Counted from the stretch's first letter, positions 1-9,900 are shown. The stretch: 64,000 nt of DNA from Bradyrhizobium erythrophlei (GCA_900129675.1 FSRD01000001.1:8421501-8485500), one strand, 5' to 3'. Made by a program: numbers and translations. The notes: generated by a model not told the origin, from the sequence alone.

Positions 1-948
1 CCTGGATATCTCCCCGATTTGATCGACCTCAGCCATACCCGGATGCATCTGATAGGGGTCGCTCTTGCCCATCTCCAGACCGATCCGGGCACAGACCTAG
101 CGGAGATTCTGTTTCGGGGACCAGCAGAGACCCTTCTGGAATTCAGCGTCGGTCGACAGCCACCGGGCCTCAAGCGCGCGGTACGCATCATGCCGAACTA
201 CATGATGGAGGCGGAAAGCTATCGCGCGCTCGTAAGGCTCCTTGATGAGCCGCAAGCAGCGCGGTTCTTTCACCATGCGCCCGAAATCCGCGATTCCACG
301 ATCAGGGCAATGAGCGACGTTCCTGTTGAGTTGCGCGCAGCACTATTTTGCCTGCAGGAGAATATCGTGGACATGAGTTCATTTTCCGAGGGATTGCGCC
401 ACATCGCGCGTCGCAGTGGCAGGCTCACCTTTGACGGGCTTGTCGCCGAACTCGCCCGCGCCCGTCAGCCGCAGCAGCTCGTGGCAAGGTTAAAGTCCTT
501 TGTTGACACCCTTCCGCTGCCTGATGCCCTGCCCCCGGCCCGCGTGCATCATGCAACGCGCATCGATTCCGGTCGTCAGCTCCGTGAGCTCGGGAAGAAG
601 TGGGGCAACTGTCTGGAGAGCTACGTATGGAATGTTGAGCATGGCCAGTGCGCGATTTATCTGTGGCGACATGGGGGCTTTCAGGCTGCCTGCTCGGTTA
701 CCCGATCCGGTCGCCTTGGCTGGTTTCTCGATCAGATCAAGGGGCCTGAGAACGCCGACGTTACACCTACGGAGGAGGAAACTATCCAGACCGCCTTCAG
801 GGCTGCGGGAATTCTCCCCGAATCAGTTATCGGTTCGATCGCACAGATCATGGCACTGGATGGTCTGCCGCGAAGGCGGGGACGACATCTTGCTCGCGTC
901 AGGGGCCTTTCCGTCCGCGATGAAATCACGCTTCCCGATCCTGCGTGA
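1..948 (+). CDS. PcfJ-like domain protein, 5' end outside window
   Basis: The frame is open to base 1, so the gene probably begins upstream; a TTG at 19 is the first in-window start-like codon. About 310 residues are visible. The stretch around residues 198-222 (KWGNCLESYVWNVEHGQCAI, then YLW) and the later QIKGPEN segment resemble the PcfJ-like domain found on plasmids and integrative elements, whose biochemical role is unknown. The first half is helical with no motif I recognise. A WYL regulator follows 63 nt downstream on the same strand. The family match rests on motif resemblance only. Confidence 0.6.
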   Translation, partial: PGYLPDLIDLSHTRMHLIGVALAHLQTDPGTDLAEILFRGPAETLLEFSVGRQPPGLKRAVRIMPNYMMEAESYRALVRLLDEPQAARFFHHAPEIRDSTIRAMSDVPVELRAALFCLQENIVDMSSFSEGLRHIARRSGRLTFDGLVAELARARQPQQLVARLKSFVDTLPLPDALPPARVHHATRIDSGRQLRELGKKWGNCLESYVWNVEHGQCAIYLWRHGGFQAACSVTRSGRLGWFLDQIKGPENADVTPTEEETIQTAFRAAGILPESVIGSIAQIMALDGLPRRRGRHLARVRGLSVRDEITLPDPA

Positions 949-1011
949 GCCGCCCTCGCGAATCCTGCCCTGCCCTCCTAGTATCCCTCCCGCGGGCTTG
1001 GGGAGACCAGA

Positions 1012-2004
1012 ATGCGTTATGAGAAACTGGAGGCACTGCTTCGGGTCGCACTCGACATGCGAGGCAGCGCGGAAGGGATTTCGCTGGACGATATCCAGCG
1101 CAGCTACGGGATCAGTCGCCGCACCGCCGAGAGAATGCGCGATGCAATCGAACGCGTATTCCCTCAGATGGAGCAAGCCAATCCAGGAGAGGTCCCCAAG
1201 CGCTGGCGAATTCTCTCGGGGCCCATTGCAAATCTCGCGGGCATTTCCAGCGAGGAGCTCGCAGCGCTCTCTACAGCCGCACAGATCGCGAAACGTGACA
1301 ACATCGCCGATTTACCAGCACGGCTTGAGACGCTTGCCGCAAAGCTCAAGTCACTCGTACGCCCCGAAGTCGCGCGCCGGATCGGTCCGGATCTCGAAGC
1401 GCTGACGGAGGCAGAAGGAATTGCCCTGCGGCCTGGTCCCCGACTGACAATCCCCAATGCTCTCCTTGAGGATCTTCGGCACGCTATTCTCGCCTGCAGG
1501 AAAATTCGACTTCACTATCGGGCGAGAGGCACAGGCAAATTAAGCCGCCAGCTGGTCTGTCCCTATGGATTTCTCTACGGCAACCGACACTATCTCGTGG
1601 CCTACAGTCCGAGCGAAGGCATCAGCGACTATCGGCTGTTCGCACTTGCAAATATTGAGAAGGTCGAAGTGCAGCAGGCGCCGTTTCGGAGACGGAAGGA
1701 TTTTTCGCTACAAGGTTTCGCGGAACGGTCCTTTGGCGTGTTTCAGGAAGATCCTCTTGATGTAGTGTGGCGTTTCACGCCACAGGCGGCACCGGATGCG
1801 CGGCAGTTTCAGTTTCATCCCGGTCAGATCGTTGAAAACGAGCCCGATGGTTCGCTTGTCGTCCGCTTTCGTGCCGGCGGGGCTCTGGAAATGTGCTGGC
1901 ACCTGTTTACGTGGGGCGATCAGGTACAAGTGGTTGAGCCAAAACGGCTGCGGATGTTGCTCGGACGGGAAATACGCAAGACCGCAAAGAACCTGCCAGG
2001 CTGA
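1012..2004 (+). CDS. WYL-domain transcriptional regulator (YafY/DeoR-like)
   Basis: 330 aa. The N-terminus (about residues 20-50, with SYGISRRTAERMRDAIE) is a helix-turn-helix. A middle linker is followed by a WYL domain (about 150-250) with the IRLHYRA strand, the CPYGFLYGNRHYLVAY core and a DYRLFALANIEKVE strand. WYL proteins bind a ligand, often nucleic acid or a nucleotide, and frequently regulate defence islands and DNA-damage genes. A GGGGAG sequence 5 nt upstream of the ATG supports the start. It follows the PcfJ-like gene and converges on the frameshifted glycosylase. It may control the helicase-nuclease operon at 3860, but that is inference. Confidence 0.88.
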   Translation: MRYEKLEALLRVALDMRGSAEGISLDDIQRSYGISRRTAERMRDAIERVFPQMEQANPGEVPKRWRILSGPIANLAGISSEELAALSTAAQIAKRDNIADLPARLETLAAKLKSLVRPEVARRIGPDLEALTEAEGIALRPGPRLTIPNALLEDLRHAILACRKIRLHYRARGTGKLSRQLVCPYGFLYGNRHYLVAYSPSEGISDYRLFALANIEKVEVQQAPFRRRKDFSLQGFAERSFGVFQEDPLDVVWRFTPQAAPDARQFQFHPGQIVENEPDGSLVVRFRAGGALEMCWHLFTWGDQVQVVEPKRLRMLLGREIRKTAKNLPG

Positions 2005-2016
2005 AGCACGGGCGCC

Positions 2017-2593
2017 TCAATCCGGATCATTGTCCGGATTGAAAAAACTGGTCCATTCTGACTGTTTGTCTTCGCTTCTGTAGGTGCTCGCGGGGGTCAC
2101 GATCCGCCTGAACTCCACACTGCGGCGTTCGCAGTATTGCGCGACCTCTTCAATTCTCGGCTTCATGTTCGGAATGCCGTCAAATCCCCTGCGGGTGAAA
2201 CAGACGCGGCGGAGCGATTGCAGTCCTTCCAGGTCCGGGATCACGTCACGCCAACGGGTGACGCGACCATCAATGTAGGCGTCCGGCCGATCGCACTCGC
2301 GACCTTCCTCGACCTCGACCTCGAAAATCAGATCAATAAAATCAATGCGCCTGCGCGACAAGAACTCGAGTTTTTCACCGAGTGGGGCGCGGCGCAGATC
2401 CTGCTCTCCGAATGCGCCCGGCAGGAGGCTCCAGAGCTGGTTCCTCGGGCTGCCGTAAAAGAATTCGGCCTTGTTATCTTTGTGCCCCGGATTGAAACGT
2501 CCCGAGAATGATCGTTTCGGCAGCCGGATTCAGCCTGTGGTCTGCAAACTTGTGCCGAACGCAAACCTTTTTGTCCTGTTCTGCGCCATGCAT
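2017..2593 (-). pseudogene. Uracil-DNA-glycosylase-superfamily gene, single frameshift
   Basis: Two minus-strand frames join into one protein. From an ATG at 2593 one frame encodes about 33 residues ending in ETIILGTF. After a one-base slip near 2494 the other frame carries NPGHKDNKAEFFYGSPRNQL and continues to the stop at 2017 (about 158 residues). The glycosylase-superfamily layout is visible: the ILGTF-NPG catalytic loop, the FFYGSPRN segment, and a late CFTRRGF strand. The slip falls inside the catalytic loop, between GTF and NPG, so the gene is broken unless this is an assembly error. It follows the agmatine deiminase on the same strand after 26 nt and probably shares its transcript. Confidence 0.72.
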
Positions 2594-2619
2594 AAGCTGG
2601 TGGTCCTTTTGATTGTGAT

Positions 2620-3681
2620 TCAGATCGCAGGCATCGGCTGGGTTAAGCAGTGCACCCCACCGCCTCCCTCTGCGATTGCGTCGATTCGCAGAAGAATAAC
2701 TTCCCGCCCCGGAAATGCTTTCGCAAGGGCTACCCGGGCCAGTTCGTCCCGCTCGGGATCGCCGAACCGTTGACCGATCACCGCGCCGTTGGTGATGTAA
2801 ACATTCAGATAGGCCGCGGCGAACAGATCGCGGTCACCGTTCCGGTACCGCTTCCGTGGTGGGGCGAGACGCACGACCCGCAGGCTGCGACCGTCAGCGT
2901 TCGTCGATTGCTCAAGGACCCGAATGTCGCGCTCGCGCGAGACAGGCATTTCACTGTCCCGATCATCGATACCTTCCACTAGGATGCGGCCTCCAGGTGC
3001 CCAGACGACGAAACCATCGACATGACCACTTGTGATCGGCTCGCCAGGGTCGCCCTCAAGCCAGATCACCTTGCGAATGCCCAGCTCCCTGAGCCCCGAC
3101 GCGATCGCCAGATCGGCGGCAACACCACGTCGCACCGGATTCCGGTTCGGATTTAGCAAGCAGCTTCGCGTCGTGATTACGGTGCCGCAACCATCGAATG
3201 CAAATGCGCCACCTTCGGCCACGAATGATACCGTGGTTCTCTGTACGCCAAAGATTTCGGCGGCTGCGGACGTCGCGAGCTGGTCTCCGGCGCGCGCCGG
3301 ACGATCCGGCGTACCGCCCCACCCGTTAAAATTCCAGTTGATGGCGAGGATCTGGCGGCTTACCCCCCGGCTGTGGATGGCGAAGGTCGGCATGATGTCC
3401 CGCATCCAGAAATCATCTACCGGCGCCTCAATGACAGTCACTGGATGGCAATCTGAAAAGCGCCTTCGCGCTTCATGGAACGCGCGGCCAGGCGGCGCCA
3501 GCAAACGAACAGGTTCAAAGCGCGCGATCGTACGTACGACTTTCGTCAGGTCCCGCCTTATCCTCGCGGCCTCGCGCGGGCTCCACTCGCGATGAACTGC
3601 CCAGGCCATCCAGCAGCAGGCGTGAGGCTCCCACTCGGCCGGAATACGTATTGAAGTCCTGCGGCGGCTGTCCCGTGCCAT
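2620..3681 (-). CDS. Agmatine deiminase family protein (PPAD fold)
   Basis: 353 aa, near the usual 340-370. Family landmarks run in order: AEWEPHACCWMAW near residue 15, DDFWMRD near 88, INWNFNGWGG, EGGAFAFDGCGTVITT with CLLNPNRNP, GHVDGFVVWAPGG, and the C-terminal GGGGVHCLTQPMP carrying the catalytic cysteine. Agmatine deiminase hydrolyses agmatine to N-carbamoylputrescine and ammonia in polyamine synthesis or arginine catabolism; related peptidyl-arginine deiminases share the fold. No N-carbamoylputrescine amidohydrolase (AguB) lies next to it, so the true substrate is uncertain. It is divergent from the helicase-nuclease operon across a 178-nt gap. Confidence 0.88.
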   Translation of the reverse strand: MARDSRRRTSIRIPAEWEPHACCWMAWAVHREWSPREAARIRRDLTKVVRTIARFEPVRLLAPPGRAFHEARRRFSDCHPVTVIEAPVDDFWMRDIMPTFAIHSRGVSRQILAINWNFNGWGGTPDRPARAGDQLATSAAAEIFGVQRTTVSFVAEGGAFAFDGCGTVITTRSCLLNPNRNPVRRGVAADLAIASGLRELGIRKVIWLEGDPGEPITSGHVDGFVVWAPGGRILVEGIDDRDSEMPVSRERDIRVLEQSTNADGRSLRVVRLAPPRKRYRNGDRDLFAAAYLNVYITNGAVIGQRFGDPERDELARVALAKAFPGREVILLRIDAIAEGGGGVHCLTQPMPAI

Positions 3682-3859
3682 CTTAAGCCGGTTAAATCCA
3701 TGGAAGAGGAAAGGCTGCAGAACTTATCCACCGCCGTACGTCAGATCTGGACGCACGACGCCATTCTACCTGAGGCTTTCGGTTGGCAGCGCCTCCATCA
3801 TCCGGGATAGTAAGCTCGAGAATCCAGATCACCTGCTTGCCGGGTTTTGAGGGCCGTTC
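3682..3859. promoter_or_regulatory. Divergent promoter region between agmatine deiminase gene and nuclease operon
   Basis: This 178-nt gap between two divergently transcribed genes must hold promoters for both. I see no strong sigma-70 hexamers or clear dyad. A 36-codon frame (3700-3810) lies inside it without a ribosome site. Confidence 0.4.
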
Positions 3860-6523
3860 GTGAGCATCGCTTTTTCAGCCCGCCGCACGCTTGTCGTTCA
3901 CACCGTTCTTGCAGCTCACATGGCCAGGGTGACGGCCGCCCGAAATGGCGAAATCGGCCTTCAGATCATGCGCATGGGTCAGTTGGCCGCCCGACTTGCG
4001 GGTGGGTTCTTGAGGCCAATCGATATGGATGCCCTGCGGGAGGCCGTTCGAAGCGCATTGCCGGAAATCCCGCTCGGCGAACTCGAGCCAATAAAGAAAC
4101 TGCCAGGTATGGTCCGGGCAGCTGTTGGCACTCTCGACAGGATCTGGCGGGCGGATATCGATCTGGCGAGCTTCACACACCCGCGCCTGCAGGCATTGTC
4201 TGCACTTGAATGCCGGGTGCTGCAGCGACTTCCGCCCTCGATGAGGAAGCCACGGACGCTGGTTGATCTTGCGCTTGTCCGTCTTGTGCATGCACCGGAC
4301 GTGCTGGGTCCGGTCGAGATTCATGGTCATAGCGAGATGCCGGTCTGCTGGCGTCCGCTGTTAATTGCGCTTGCGGACCGTGTCCCTGTCACATGGGTTG
4401 CCGGACCTCGCCCGGTCCCCGACTGGCTGAAAGGCACAAACGTCGACATTCGGCAAAGCGCCAGGTCTGAAGTTGTCCCGGACGTTTATTCCTGCGCTAC
4501 ACCCCAGCATGAGGTTCTGGAGGCGTTTCGATGGATGCGATCCCTTCTGGCTGATGGCAGGGCAAAACCCGAGGACATCGCAATCGCTGCCGCAAGCCCT
4601 GGTGACTATGACGACTACGTTTCAGCGCTTTCCCGCGAAGCCAGTATCCCGATTCACTTCGTGCAGGGCGTCAGGGCCATCGCGACGCCCGACGGCCAGA
4701 CCACCGCTGCGCTGGCGGATGTTCTCATACACGGCATTTCGCAGGCGCGGGTACGCCGCCTGCTGCGCGGTCTGAAAGGGACGGGGCGGATCGCCGCGTT
4801 GCCACCGGACTGGGAGCGCGTTCTCCCGGTTGACGCCCCCCTTTCGACCGTCCAGCGATGGAAACAGGCCTTCTCTTCGGTCGAGCCTTCCGCCTGGCCT
4901 GACGGGATCGACAGGTCGCGCGTCATCCTGGAAATGCTGGACCTGCTCGAAAAAGGCTGCGCAGGAGCGCGCGAAGCCGGAGAAAGGCTGCTTCCCAAAC
5001 CGTCGTTAACGCTGTGGCGGCTTGCGCTTGAAGATGGCCCGCCTGAAGCGCTGCCCGTCACGCTTGCGCACCTCCGGATTGCCGACCGGCTCGAGCCAGC
5101 CTCACATCCAGTCTGGTGCTCCGCGGTTTCCCTCGCCGCTTCGCCAAGACCGTTCGTGCGTCTGCTTGCGCTCAACTCCGGCAAATGGCCAAGGCGTATT
5201 CCGGAAGACCGCCTCATTCCCGATCACATCATTCCGATCGGGGATCTGGACCCTCTACCACTTGCTGACGCCGACCGCCGCGATTTTGCGACCATCATCG
5301 CGAGCTCTGCCGAGGCATCCGTCTCTTTCAGCCGCCGGGATGTCGAAGGTCGTCTTCTGGGGCGCTCACCTCTCGTCGGTGACTTCGAGCAGATCTACCT
5401 CGGTTATGGCAGGATCCCGGAACACGCCGCGAGTGAGCCGGACCGCCTGATAGCCCGCCCGACTGAATTCCGGGCAATGCCCGTGGCCCGGTCGGGCCTC
5501 GCGGCATGGCGGGACTGGTACAAGCCGCAGATCAGCGCACACGACGGCCTTGTCCGCGCAGGGCACCCGAGGCTGGCGAAGGTCTTTCAGCAGCCGTTGT
5601 CGGCAACGTCGTTGCGTCTGCTGTTGAGAGACCCGGTCCGGTTCGTCTGGCGATATGCCCTGGGATGGCGGCAGCCGGAGGAAGCCGACGAACCATTCAG
5701 CCTTGATCCGCAGGGCTTCGGTGTTCTCGTACATGAAACGCTGCAGGTCGCTGTCACTGCGCTCGAGTTAGGCGGCGGGTTTGCGGCAGCCGGACTCGAC
5801 GCAATTACGACGGCCATTGGGGACGCAGTACGTGTCACCGCCTCCCGTTGGGAGGCCGGGCAGCCCGTGCCACCTCCGCTCATCTGGCGCAACGCCCTTG
5901 ATCTGACGCGCAGGATCGCCACGACAGCCCTGACCTGTCATCTCGAGAGCCTGCCGGATCAAAGGAGCTGGACCGAGATTCCGTTCGGATCGGCAGATGG
6001 TCGTGGTCGGACCGATCTGCCCTGGGACCCGTCACGGCACGTCGAAATCCCGGGAACGGGAATCAGCATTCAGGGGCAGATCGATCGGCTCGACCTTTCC
6101 GGTGACAATCGCAGGGCCAGGGTTATCGACTACAAGACCGGCCGCCTGCACCGAAACATGGCCGACGTCGTGGTCAAGGGTGGCACCGAGTTGCAACGCT
6201 GCCTCTATGCCTTTGCGGTCCGCACGCTGCTTGGCCCCAGAGTTGAGGTCCAGGCTGCCTTGCTCTACCCGCGTGCTGCAGAGGGCGAACAGGCGCTGTT
6301 TCCGCTGAAGGACACCCGGACGGCGCTGGACACACTTGCATCTGCAATAGCCTGCGCCCGGAAGAGTCTGGAAAGCGGGCGCGCCCTTCCCGGCGTTGAC
6401 GCCCAGGACGCCTACAACGACTACGCATTCGCCCTGCCGGCCAGTCCAGGGTATCTGGCCCGAAAACGTCCGGCTGCGGACAGGCAGCTCGGGGACGCAA
6501 CCAGAATCTGGGAGGCCTCGTGA
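3860..6523 (+). CDS. AddB-like PD-(D/E)XK nuclease / inactivated helicase subunit
   Basis: 887 aa. The C-terminal third is a RecB-family nuclease: His625 in GVLVHETL, then the GQIDR acidic residue near 741, Asp757 and Lys759 in VIDYKTG, and a trailing Q..LYAF helix. The N-terminal two thirds look like the degenerate helicase half of AddB; I find no intact Walker A motif. AddB partners AddA in end resection and double-strand break processing. At 887 aa it is shorter than ordinary AddB, and it lies away from any addA-trxA housekeeping context, so I read it as an accessory paralogue. The chosen start is a GTG preceded by GAGGG; an in-frame ATG at 3920 is the alternative. Its stop overlaps the next start. 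Confidence 0.8.
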   Translation: MSIAFSARRTLVVHTVLAAHMARVTAARNGEIGLQIMRMGQLAARLAGGFLRPIDMDALREAVRSALPEIPLGELEPIKKLPGMVRAAVGTLDRIWRADIDLASFTHPRLQALSALECRVLQRLPPSMRKPRTLVDLALVRLVHAPDVLGPVEIHGHSEMPVCWRPLLIALADRVPVTWVAGPRPVPDWLKGTNVDIRQSARSEVVPDVYSCATPQHEVLEAFRWMRSLLADGRAKPEDIAIAAASPGDYDDYVSALSREASIPIHFVQGVRAIATPDGQTTAALADVLIHGISQARVRRLLRGLKGTGRIAALPPDWERVLPVDAPLSTVQRWKQAFSSVEPSAWPDGIDRSRVILEMLDLLEKGCAGAREAGERLLPKPSLTLWRLALEDGPPEALPVTLAHLRIADRLEPASHPVWCSAVSLAASPRPFVRLLALNSGKWPRRIPEDRLIPDHIIPIGDLDPLPLADADRRDFATIIASSAEASVSFSRRDVEGRLLGRSPLVGDFEQIYLGYGRIPEHAASEPDRLIARPTEFRAMPVARSGLAAWRDWYKPQISAHDGLVRAGHPRLAKVFQQPLSATSLRLLLRDPVRFVWRYALGWRQPEEADEPFSLDPQGFGVLVHETLQVAVTALELGGGFAAAGLDAITTAIGDAVRVTASRWEAGQPVPPPLIWRNALDLTRRIATTALTCHLESLPDQRSWTEIPFGSADGRGRTDLPWDPSRHVEIPGTGISIQGQIDRLDLSGDNRRARVIDYKTGRLHRNMADVVVKGGTELQRCLYAFAVRTLLGPRVEVQAALLYPRAAEGEQALFPLKDTRTALDTLASAIACARKSLESGRALPGVDAQDAYNDYAFALPASPGYLARKRPAADRQLGDATRIWEAS

Positions 6524-9500
6524 TGAAGGCAGATCGTCTCCCGGACATCGCCGCCCGTACAGCCGCCCTCACCCGGATCGACAGCACCCTGCTGATAGAA
6601 GCCGGTGCGGGCTCGGGCAAGACGTCGATCATGGCCGGACGAGTAGCCTGCCTGTTTGCCCGGGGTATTAGCCCAAAAAACGTCGCAGCGATCACCTTCA
6701 CCGAATTCGCCGCCAGCGAACTGCGGATCCGCATAGAGCGTTTCGTCACCTCCCTTTGCGCCGGCAATATCCCGGCCGACATCGAGACCGCGTTTTCCGA
6801 AGGAGTGACGGAAACACACCGGCAGCACCTGACCAGCGCCAGGCAATCTCTCGATGAGCTTGTGTGCACGACGATCCACGGATTCGCGCAGGCCCTGATT
6901 CAACCCTATCCGGCTGAAGCGGCCATCGATCCCGGCGCCACAATCATTGATCCGACGGAGGGAGACCTCGCCTTCAACGAAATATGCCAGACATGGCTCA
7001 GGGAACGTCTTTCCGGCGCGCAGGATGACGATGTGATCGCCAGCCTCGTACTTGCCGACGAGTCCCGTGGCCTCGCGCTGGTTCGCAGCATTGCCGATTT
7101 TCTCAGGAAGAACCGCGATGCAACGCCCGCGGCTCATACCTGGTCAGGTTCTCAAGTGCGGAAGCTTTCAGCTGCTGCTGCTGCATTTGAGCAGGAGATC
7201 AGGCAGCTTGACTTCCAGGACGACGAGACGAGGCAAGCGTGCTCGGCATTCATCGAGATGGCGCAGGTTCTTGGCGGGCGCGATCTTGGAATGAACAAGC
7301 CGGACAGCCGCTCCCTCGTTCAGGCTGCACTCATTTTCCGCGATCTTGCCTGCTTCACACAAACCGGTGCCAGGAGACAGCTGAGGAGAAAGGGAGCGTG
7401 GGAGCAGGCCGCGCGCACATCCGGCAGGAGCAAGGGCGAGGGAACCGTCGCCTGGCAGTCCTGCACGGCGAGATACGAGGCGTGCCATGATGCATTCGAA
7501 GAGTTGATGGCGCTTGTTGCTGACGAGCTGCTCGTCCGGATTGCCGGAGCGATGGATCGGCTGCTGTCTGACTGGCACGCATACAAGCACGCTACCGCGG
7601 TTCTCGACTTCGACGACCTGCTCCACCACGCCCGCGCTCTTCTGGTGAACAACGAAGACGTCAGGAAGGCACTCGCGAGGCGTTATCAGTACGTACTGGT
7701 CGACGAATTTCAGGATACCGATCCGTTGCAGATCGACATCCTGTGGCGCCTGTGCGGCGATCCCACAACTGATGAAGATCAGGACCCTCTGACCCGGGTC
7801 ATTCGCCCCGGCTCGCTCTTTCTCGTCGGCGATCCGAAGCAGGCCATCTACAGATTTCGCGGGGCGGACGTGAACGCCTATGTACGGGCGCGGGAGGCAA
7901 TCGGCCAATCGTCAACGCTCAACATCGTCGCCAACTTCCGCTCAGTTGAGCCGGTCCTTTCGTTCGTCAACGGTGCGTTCAAGGGCCCGCTTTCGACGGC
8001 AGCGGGGCAGCCCGGCTTTACGGCTCTGGCGTCCACTCGTCCCGCAGGCCACAATGCGCTTGCGGTCGCGGCACTCGACGTTGCGGTCGAGGATGGCGAA
8101 GAGAGCGCCGAACAGTTGCGTGACGCCGAGGCGGACAGGGTTGCAGAGCTCTGCTCGAGGTTGGTTGGCAATCTGAAGGTGGCGTGCAATGGCGGGTTCA
8201 GGCCCTGCCGCTTCGGCGATATCGCGCTGCTCGCCCCGGTTGGAACGGACCTCTGGCGGTTCGAGGAGGCGCTGGAGCAGCGTGGAATTCCCGTATCCAC
8301 GCAGGCGGGAAAGGGTTTCTTTCGACGACAGGAAATCCAGGACCTGATTGCGCTGACACGCACAATCGCCGATGCCCGCGACACACTTGCCCTCGGTGCG
8401 CTCCTGCGCGGTCCGCTGGTCGGGCTGTCCGAGACCGAACTGCTCGACATCGCAAACGGTCTCCCTGTCGATCCCCACCGCCCCGACCGACTCCCGAACC
8501 TCGGCCTGTGGTCGGATCTCGACGGCATCAATCACCCCGTCGCGCGCGATGTTATCCGGATTCTGCAATCCTTGGCGCGAAGGGCGCGCTCGACCACTCC
8601 GTACGCGCTGCTTTCCGACGCCACAGGTCTTCTTCATATCCGTGGCCAGTTGCGTCACCGTTTCGCTGCCAGCGCCGACCGCGTGCTTTCGAATCTCGAC
8701 CTCTTCCTCGAGATGTCGCGCGCGTACGATGCGCGTGGACTACGCGCATTCGCAAGGGACATGCGCGCGAACTGGGAGGAACAGATCCTCCAGGTCGAGG
8801 GCCGGCCGGATGCTGAAGAACAGTCCGTTGCCCTGATCACCATTCATGCGGCCAAGGGACTCGAATGGCCCGTTGTCATTCCTGTCAATATGACCGGAGC
8901 ACCCAGGGTAGAGACCGGGCTCATGCACGACCGACAGGCTGGTGTGTTTTCCGCGCCAGTGCTGGGTATCGAACCCGCCGGCTACGCCAAGCTAAAGTCT
9001 ATGAACGAGCTGGAGTCGGCTCGTGAACGGGTCCGCCTCTGGTATGTCGCCGCGACAAGAGCCCGCGATCTGCTCGTTTTCCCGCGGCATTCAAGTCAAC
9101 TGCCCGACAGGTCATGGGCGCAACTGGTCGATTTCAAAGTCGCGTCAATGCTGGCGCTGGAGCCCGCCAGTCTCGGCCCGGCAGCAGACACACCGACCGA
9201 TTCTGGCAAGAACACCCAGACCGCCGAAGCATTTGCCGACCAGGCGAGTAAGATCGCCGAAGCATACAAAAGGATCGTCTGGCTCCGACCGAGCCGTCAC
9301 GAGCTGGATGAGCCTGAGTATGAACAGATTCAGATATCCGCGGACCCCAAACAGCTCGAAATAATGGACCCTGCGGGCGTTCTTGGCAGCGCCACCAGAG
9401 GCACGATCCTGCACAAGCTGATCGAGGAGGTTCTGACAGGAGAGACGCCGGATACTGTGGCAGAACTAGACCGTCGTGCGGTTGAACTCCTGTCCCAGCT

Positions 9501-9864
9501 GGGCCTCGAGCCGTCGGCTGATCCAGGAAGCGGCATTTCGCCGGCCGAGCTCGCTTTGACGGTTTCCCGCACCTTGCGCCTTCCCGAGATCGCGGCGCTA
9601 CGAACCGGTCTTGCGCCTGAACTCCCGATATTCGGCCGACATCCGGACAGCGCGCGCGAGGCGCTTGTGTCGGGAGTGGTCGACGCGGCATCCCTCGACG
9701 GCAGCGGAAAGGTCGAGGTTGTGGTCGACTGGAAGAGCGACGTCGCCTTCAGTGATGCCGTGCGTCAGTCGTATCTCCCCCAACTCAGGGCTTACCGCAC
9801 GTACGCGGGCGCCAGCCGCTCGCTGCTGGTCGCGGTGACGCCCGGGATTGTTTTCGATGAATAA
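6520..9864 (+). CDS. AddA/RecB-like UvrD-family helicase-nuclease
   Basis: 1114 aa. All superfamily 1 motifs are present: Walker A GAGSGKT (residues 29-35), motif Ia AITFTEFAASELR, Walker B LVDEFQDTDP (Asp395-Glu396), motif III VGDPKQAIYRFRGAD, motif IV NFRS, motif V ITIHAAKGLEWP, and motif VI YVAATRARD. The C-terminus is a PD-(D/E)XK nuclease with His965 (GTILHKL), Asp1055 (SGVVDA) and Asp1070-Trp-Lys1072 (VVDWKSD). It should unwind DNA from ends and cut it, together with the AddB-like protein. GTG at 6520 or ATG at 6523 both fit GGGAGG just upstream; the overlap with the preceding stop implies translational coupling. Confidence 0.88.
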   Translation: MMKADRLPDIAARTAALTRIDSTLLIEAGAGSGKTSIMAGRVACLFARGISPKNVAAITFTEFAASELRIRIERFVTSLCAGNIPADIETAFSEGVTETHRQHLTSARQSLDELVCTTIHGFAQALIQPYPAEAAIDPGATIIDPTEGDLAFNEICQTWLRERLSGAQDDDVIASLVLADESRGLALVRSIADFLRKNRDATPAAHTWSGSQVRKLSAAAAAFEQEIRQLDFQDDETRQACSAFIEMAQVLGGRDLGMNKPDSRSLVQAALIFRDLACFTQTGARRQLRRKGAWEQAARTSGRSKGEGTVAWQSCTARYEACHDAFEELMALVADELLVRIAGAMDRLLSDWHAYKHATAVLDFDDLLHHARALLVNNEDVRKALARRYQYVLVDEFQDTDPLQIDILWRLCGDPTTDEDQDPLTRVIRPGSLFLVGDPKQAIYRFRGADVNAYVRAREAIGQSSTLNIVANFRSVEPVLSFVNGAFKGPLSTAAGQPGFTALASTRPAGHNALAVAALDVAVEDGEESAEQLRDAEADRVAELCSRLVGNLKVACNGGFRPCRFGDIALLAPVGTDLWRFEEALEQRGIPVSTQAGKGFFRRQEIQDLIALTRTIADARDTLALGALLRGPLVGLSETELLDIANGLPVDPHRPDRLPNLGLWSDLDGINHPVARDVIRILQSLARRARSTTPYALLSDATGLLHIRGQLRHRFAASADRVLSNLDLFLEMSRAYDARGLRAFARDMRANWEEQILQVEGRPDAEEQSVALITIHAAKGLEWPVVIPVNMTGAPRVETGLMHDRQAGVFSAPVLGIEPAGYAKLKSMNELESARERVRLWYVAATRARDLLVFPRHSSQLPDRSWAQLVDFKVASMLALEPASLGPAADTPTDSGKNTQTAEAFADQASKIAEAYKRIVWLRPSRHELDEPEYEQIQISADPKQLEIMDPAGVLGSATRGTILHKLIEEVLTGETPDTVAELDRRAVELLSQLGLEPSADPGSGISPAELALTVSRTLRLPEIAALRTGLAPELPIFGRHPDSAREALVSGVVDAASLDGSGKVEVVVDWKSDVAFSDAVRQSYLPQLRAYRTYAGASRSLLVAVTPGIVFDE

Positions 9865-9900
9865 CGTGCTGATTCCGATCAAACCAAGAGAGACGGTCAA

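Noticed and set aside
3629..3636. TCCCACTC inside the agmatine deiminase gene, identical to the guaA-end core (GAGTGGGA), as a possible second att site
   Set aside because: It encodes the conserved Glu-Trp-Glu of the deiminase family, so the match is explained by coding constraint.
3700..3810. 36-codon ORF (MEEERLQNLSTAVRQI...) in the divergent promoter region
   Set aside because: No ribosome-binding site, no known relative, and it overlaps the region needed for promoters.
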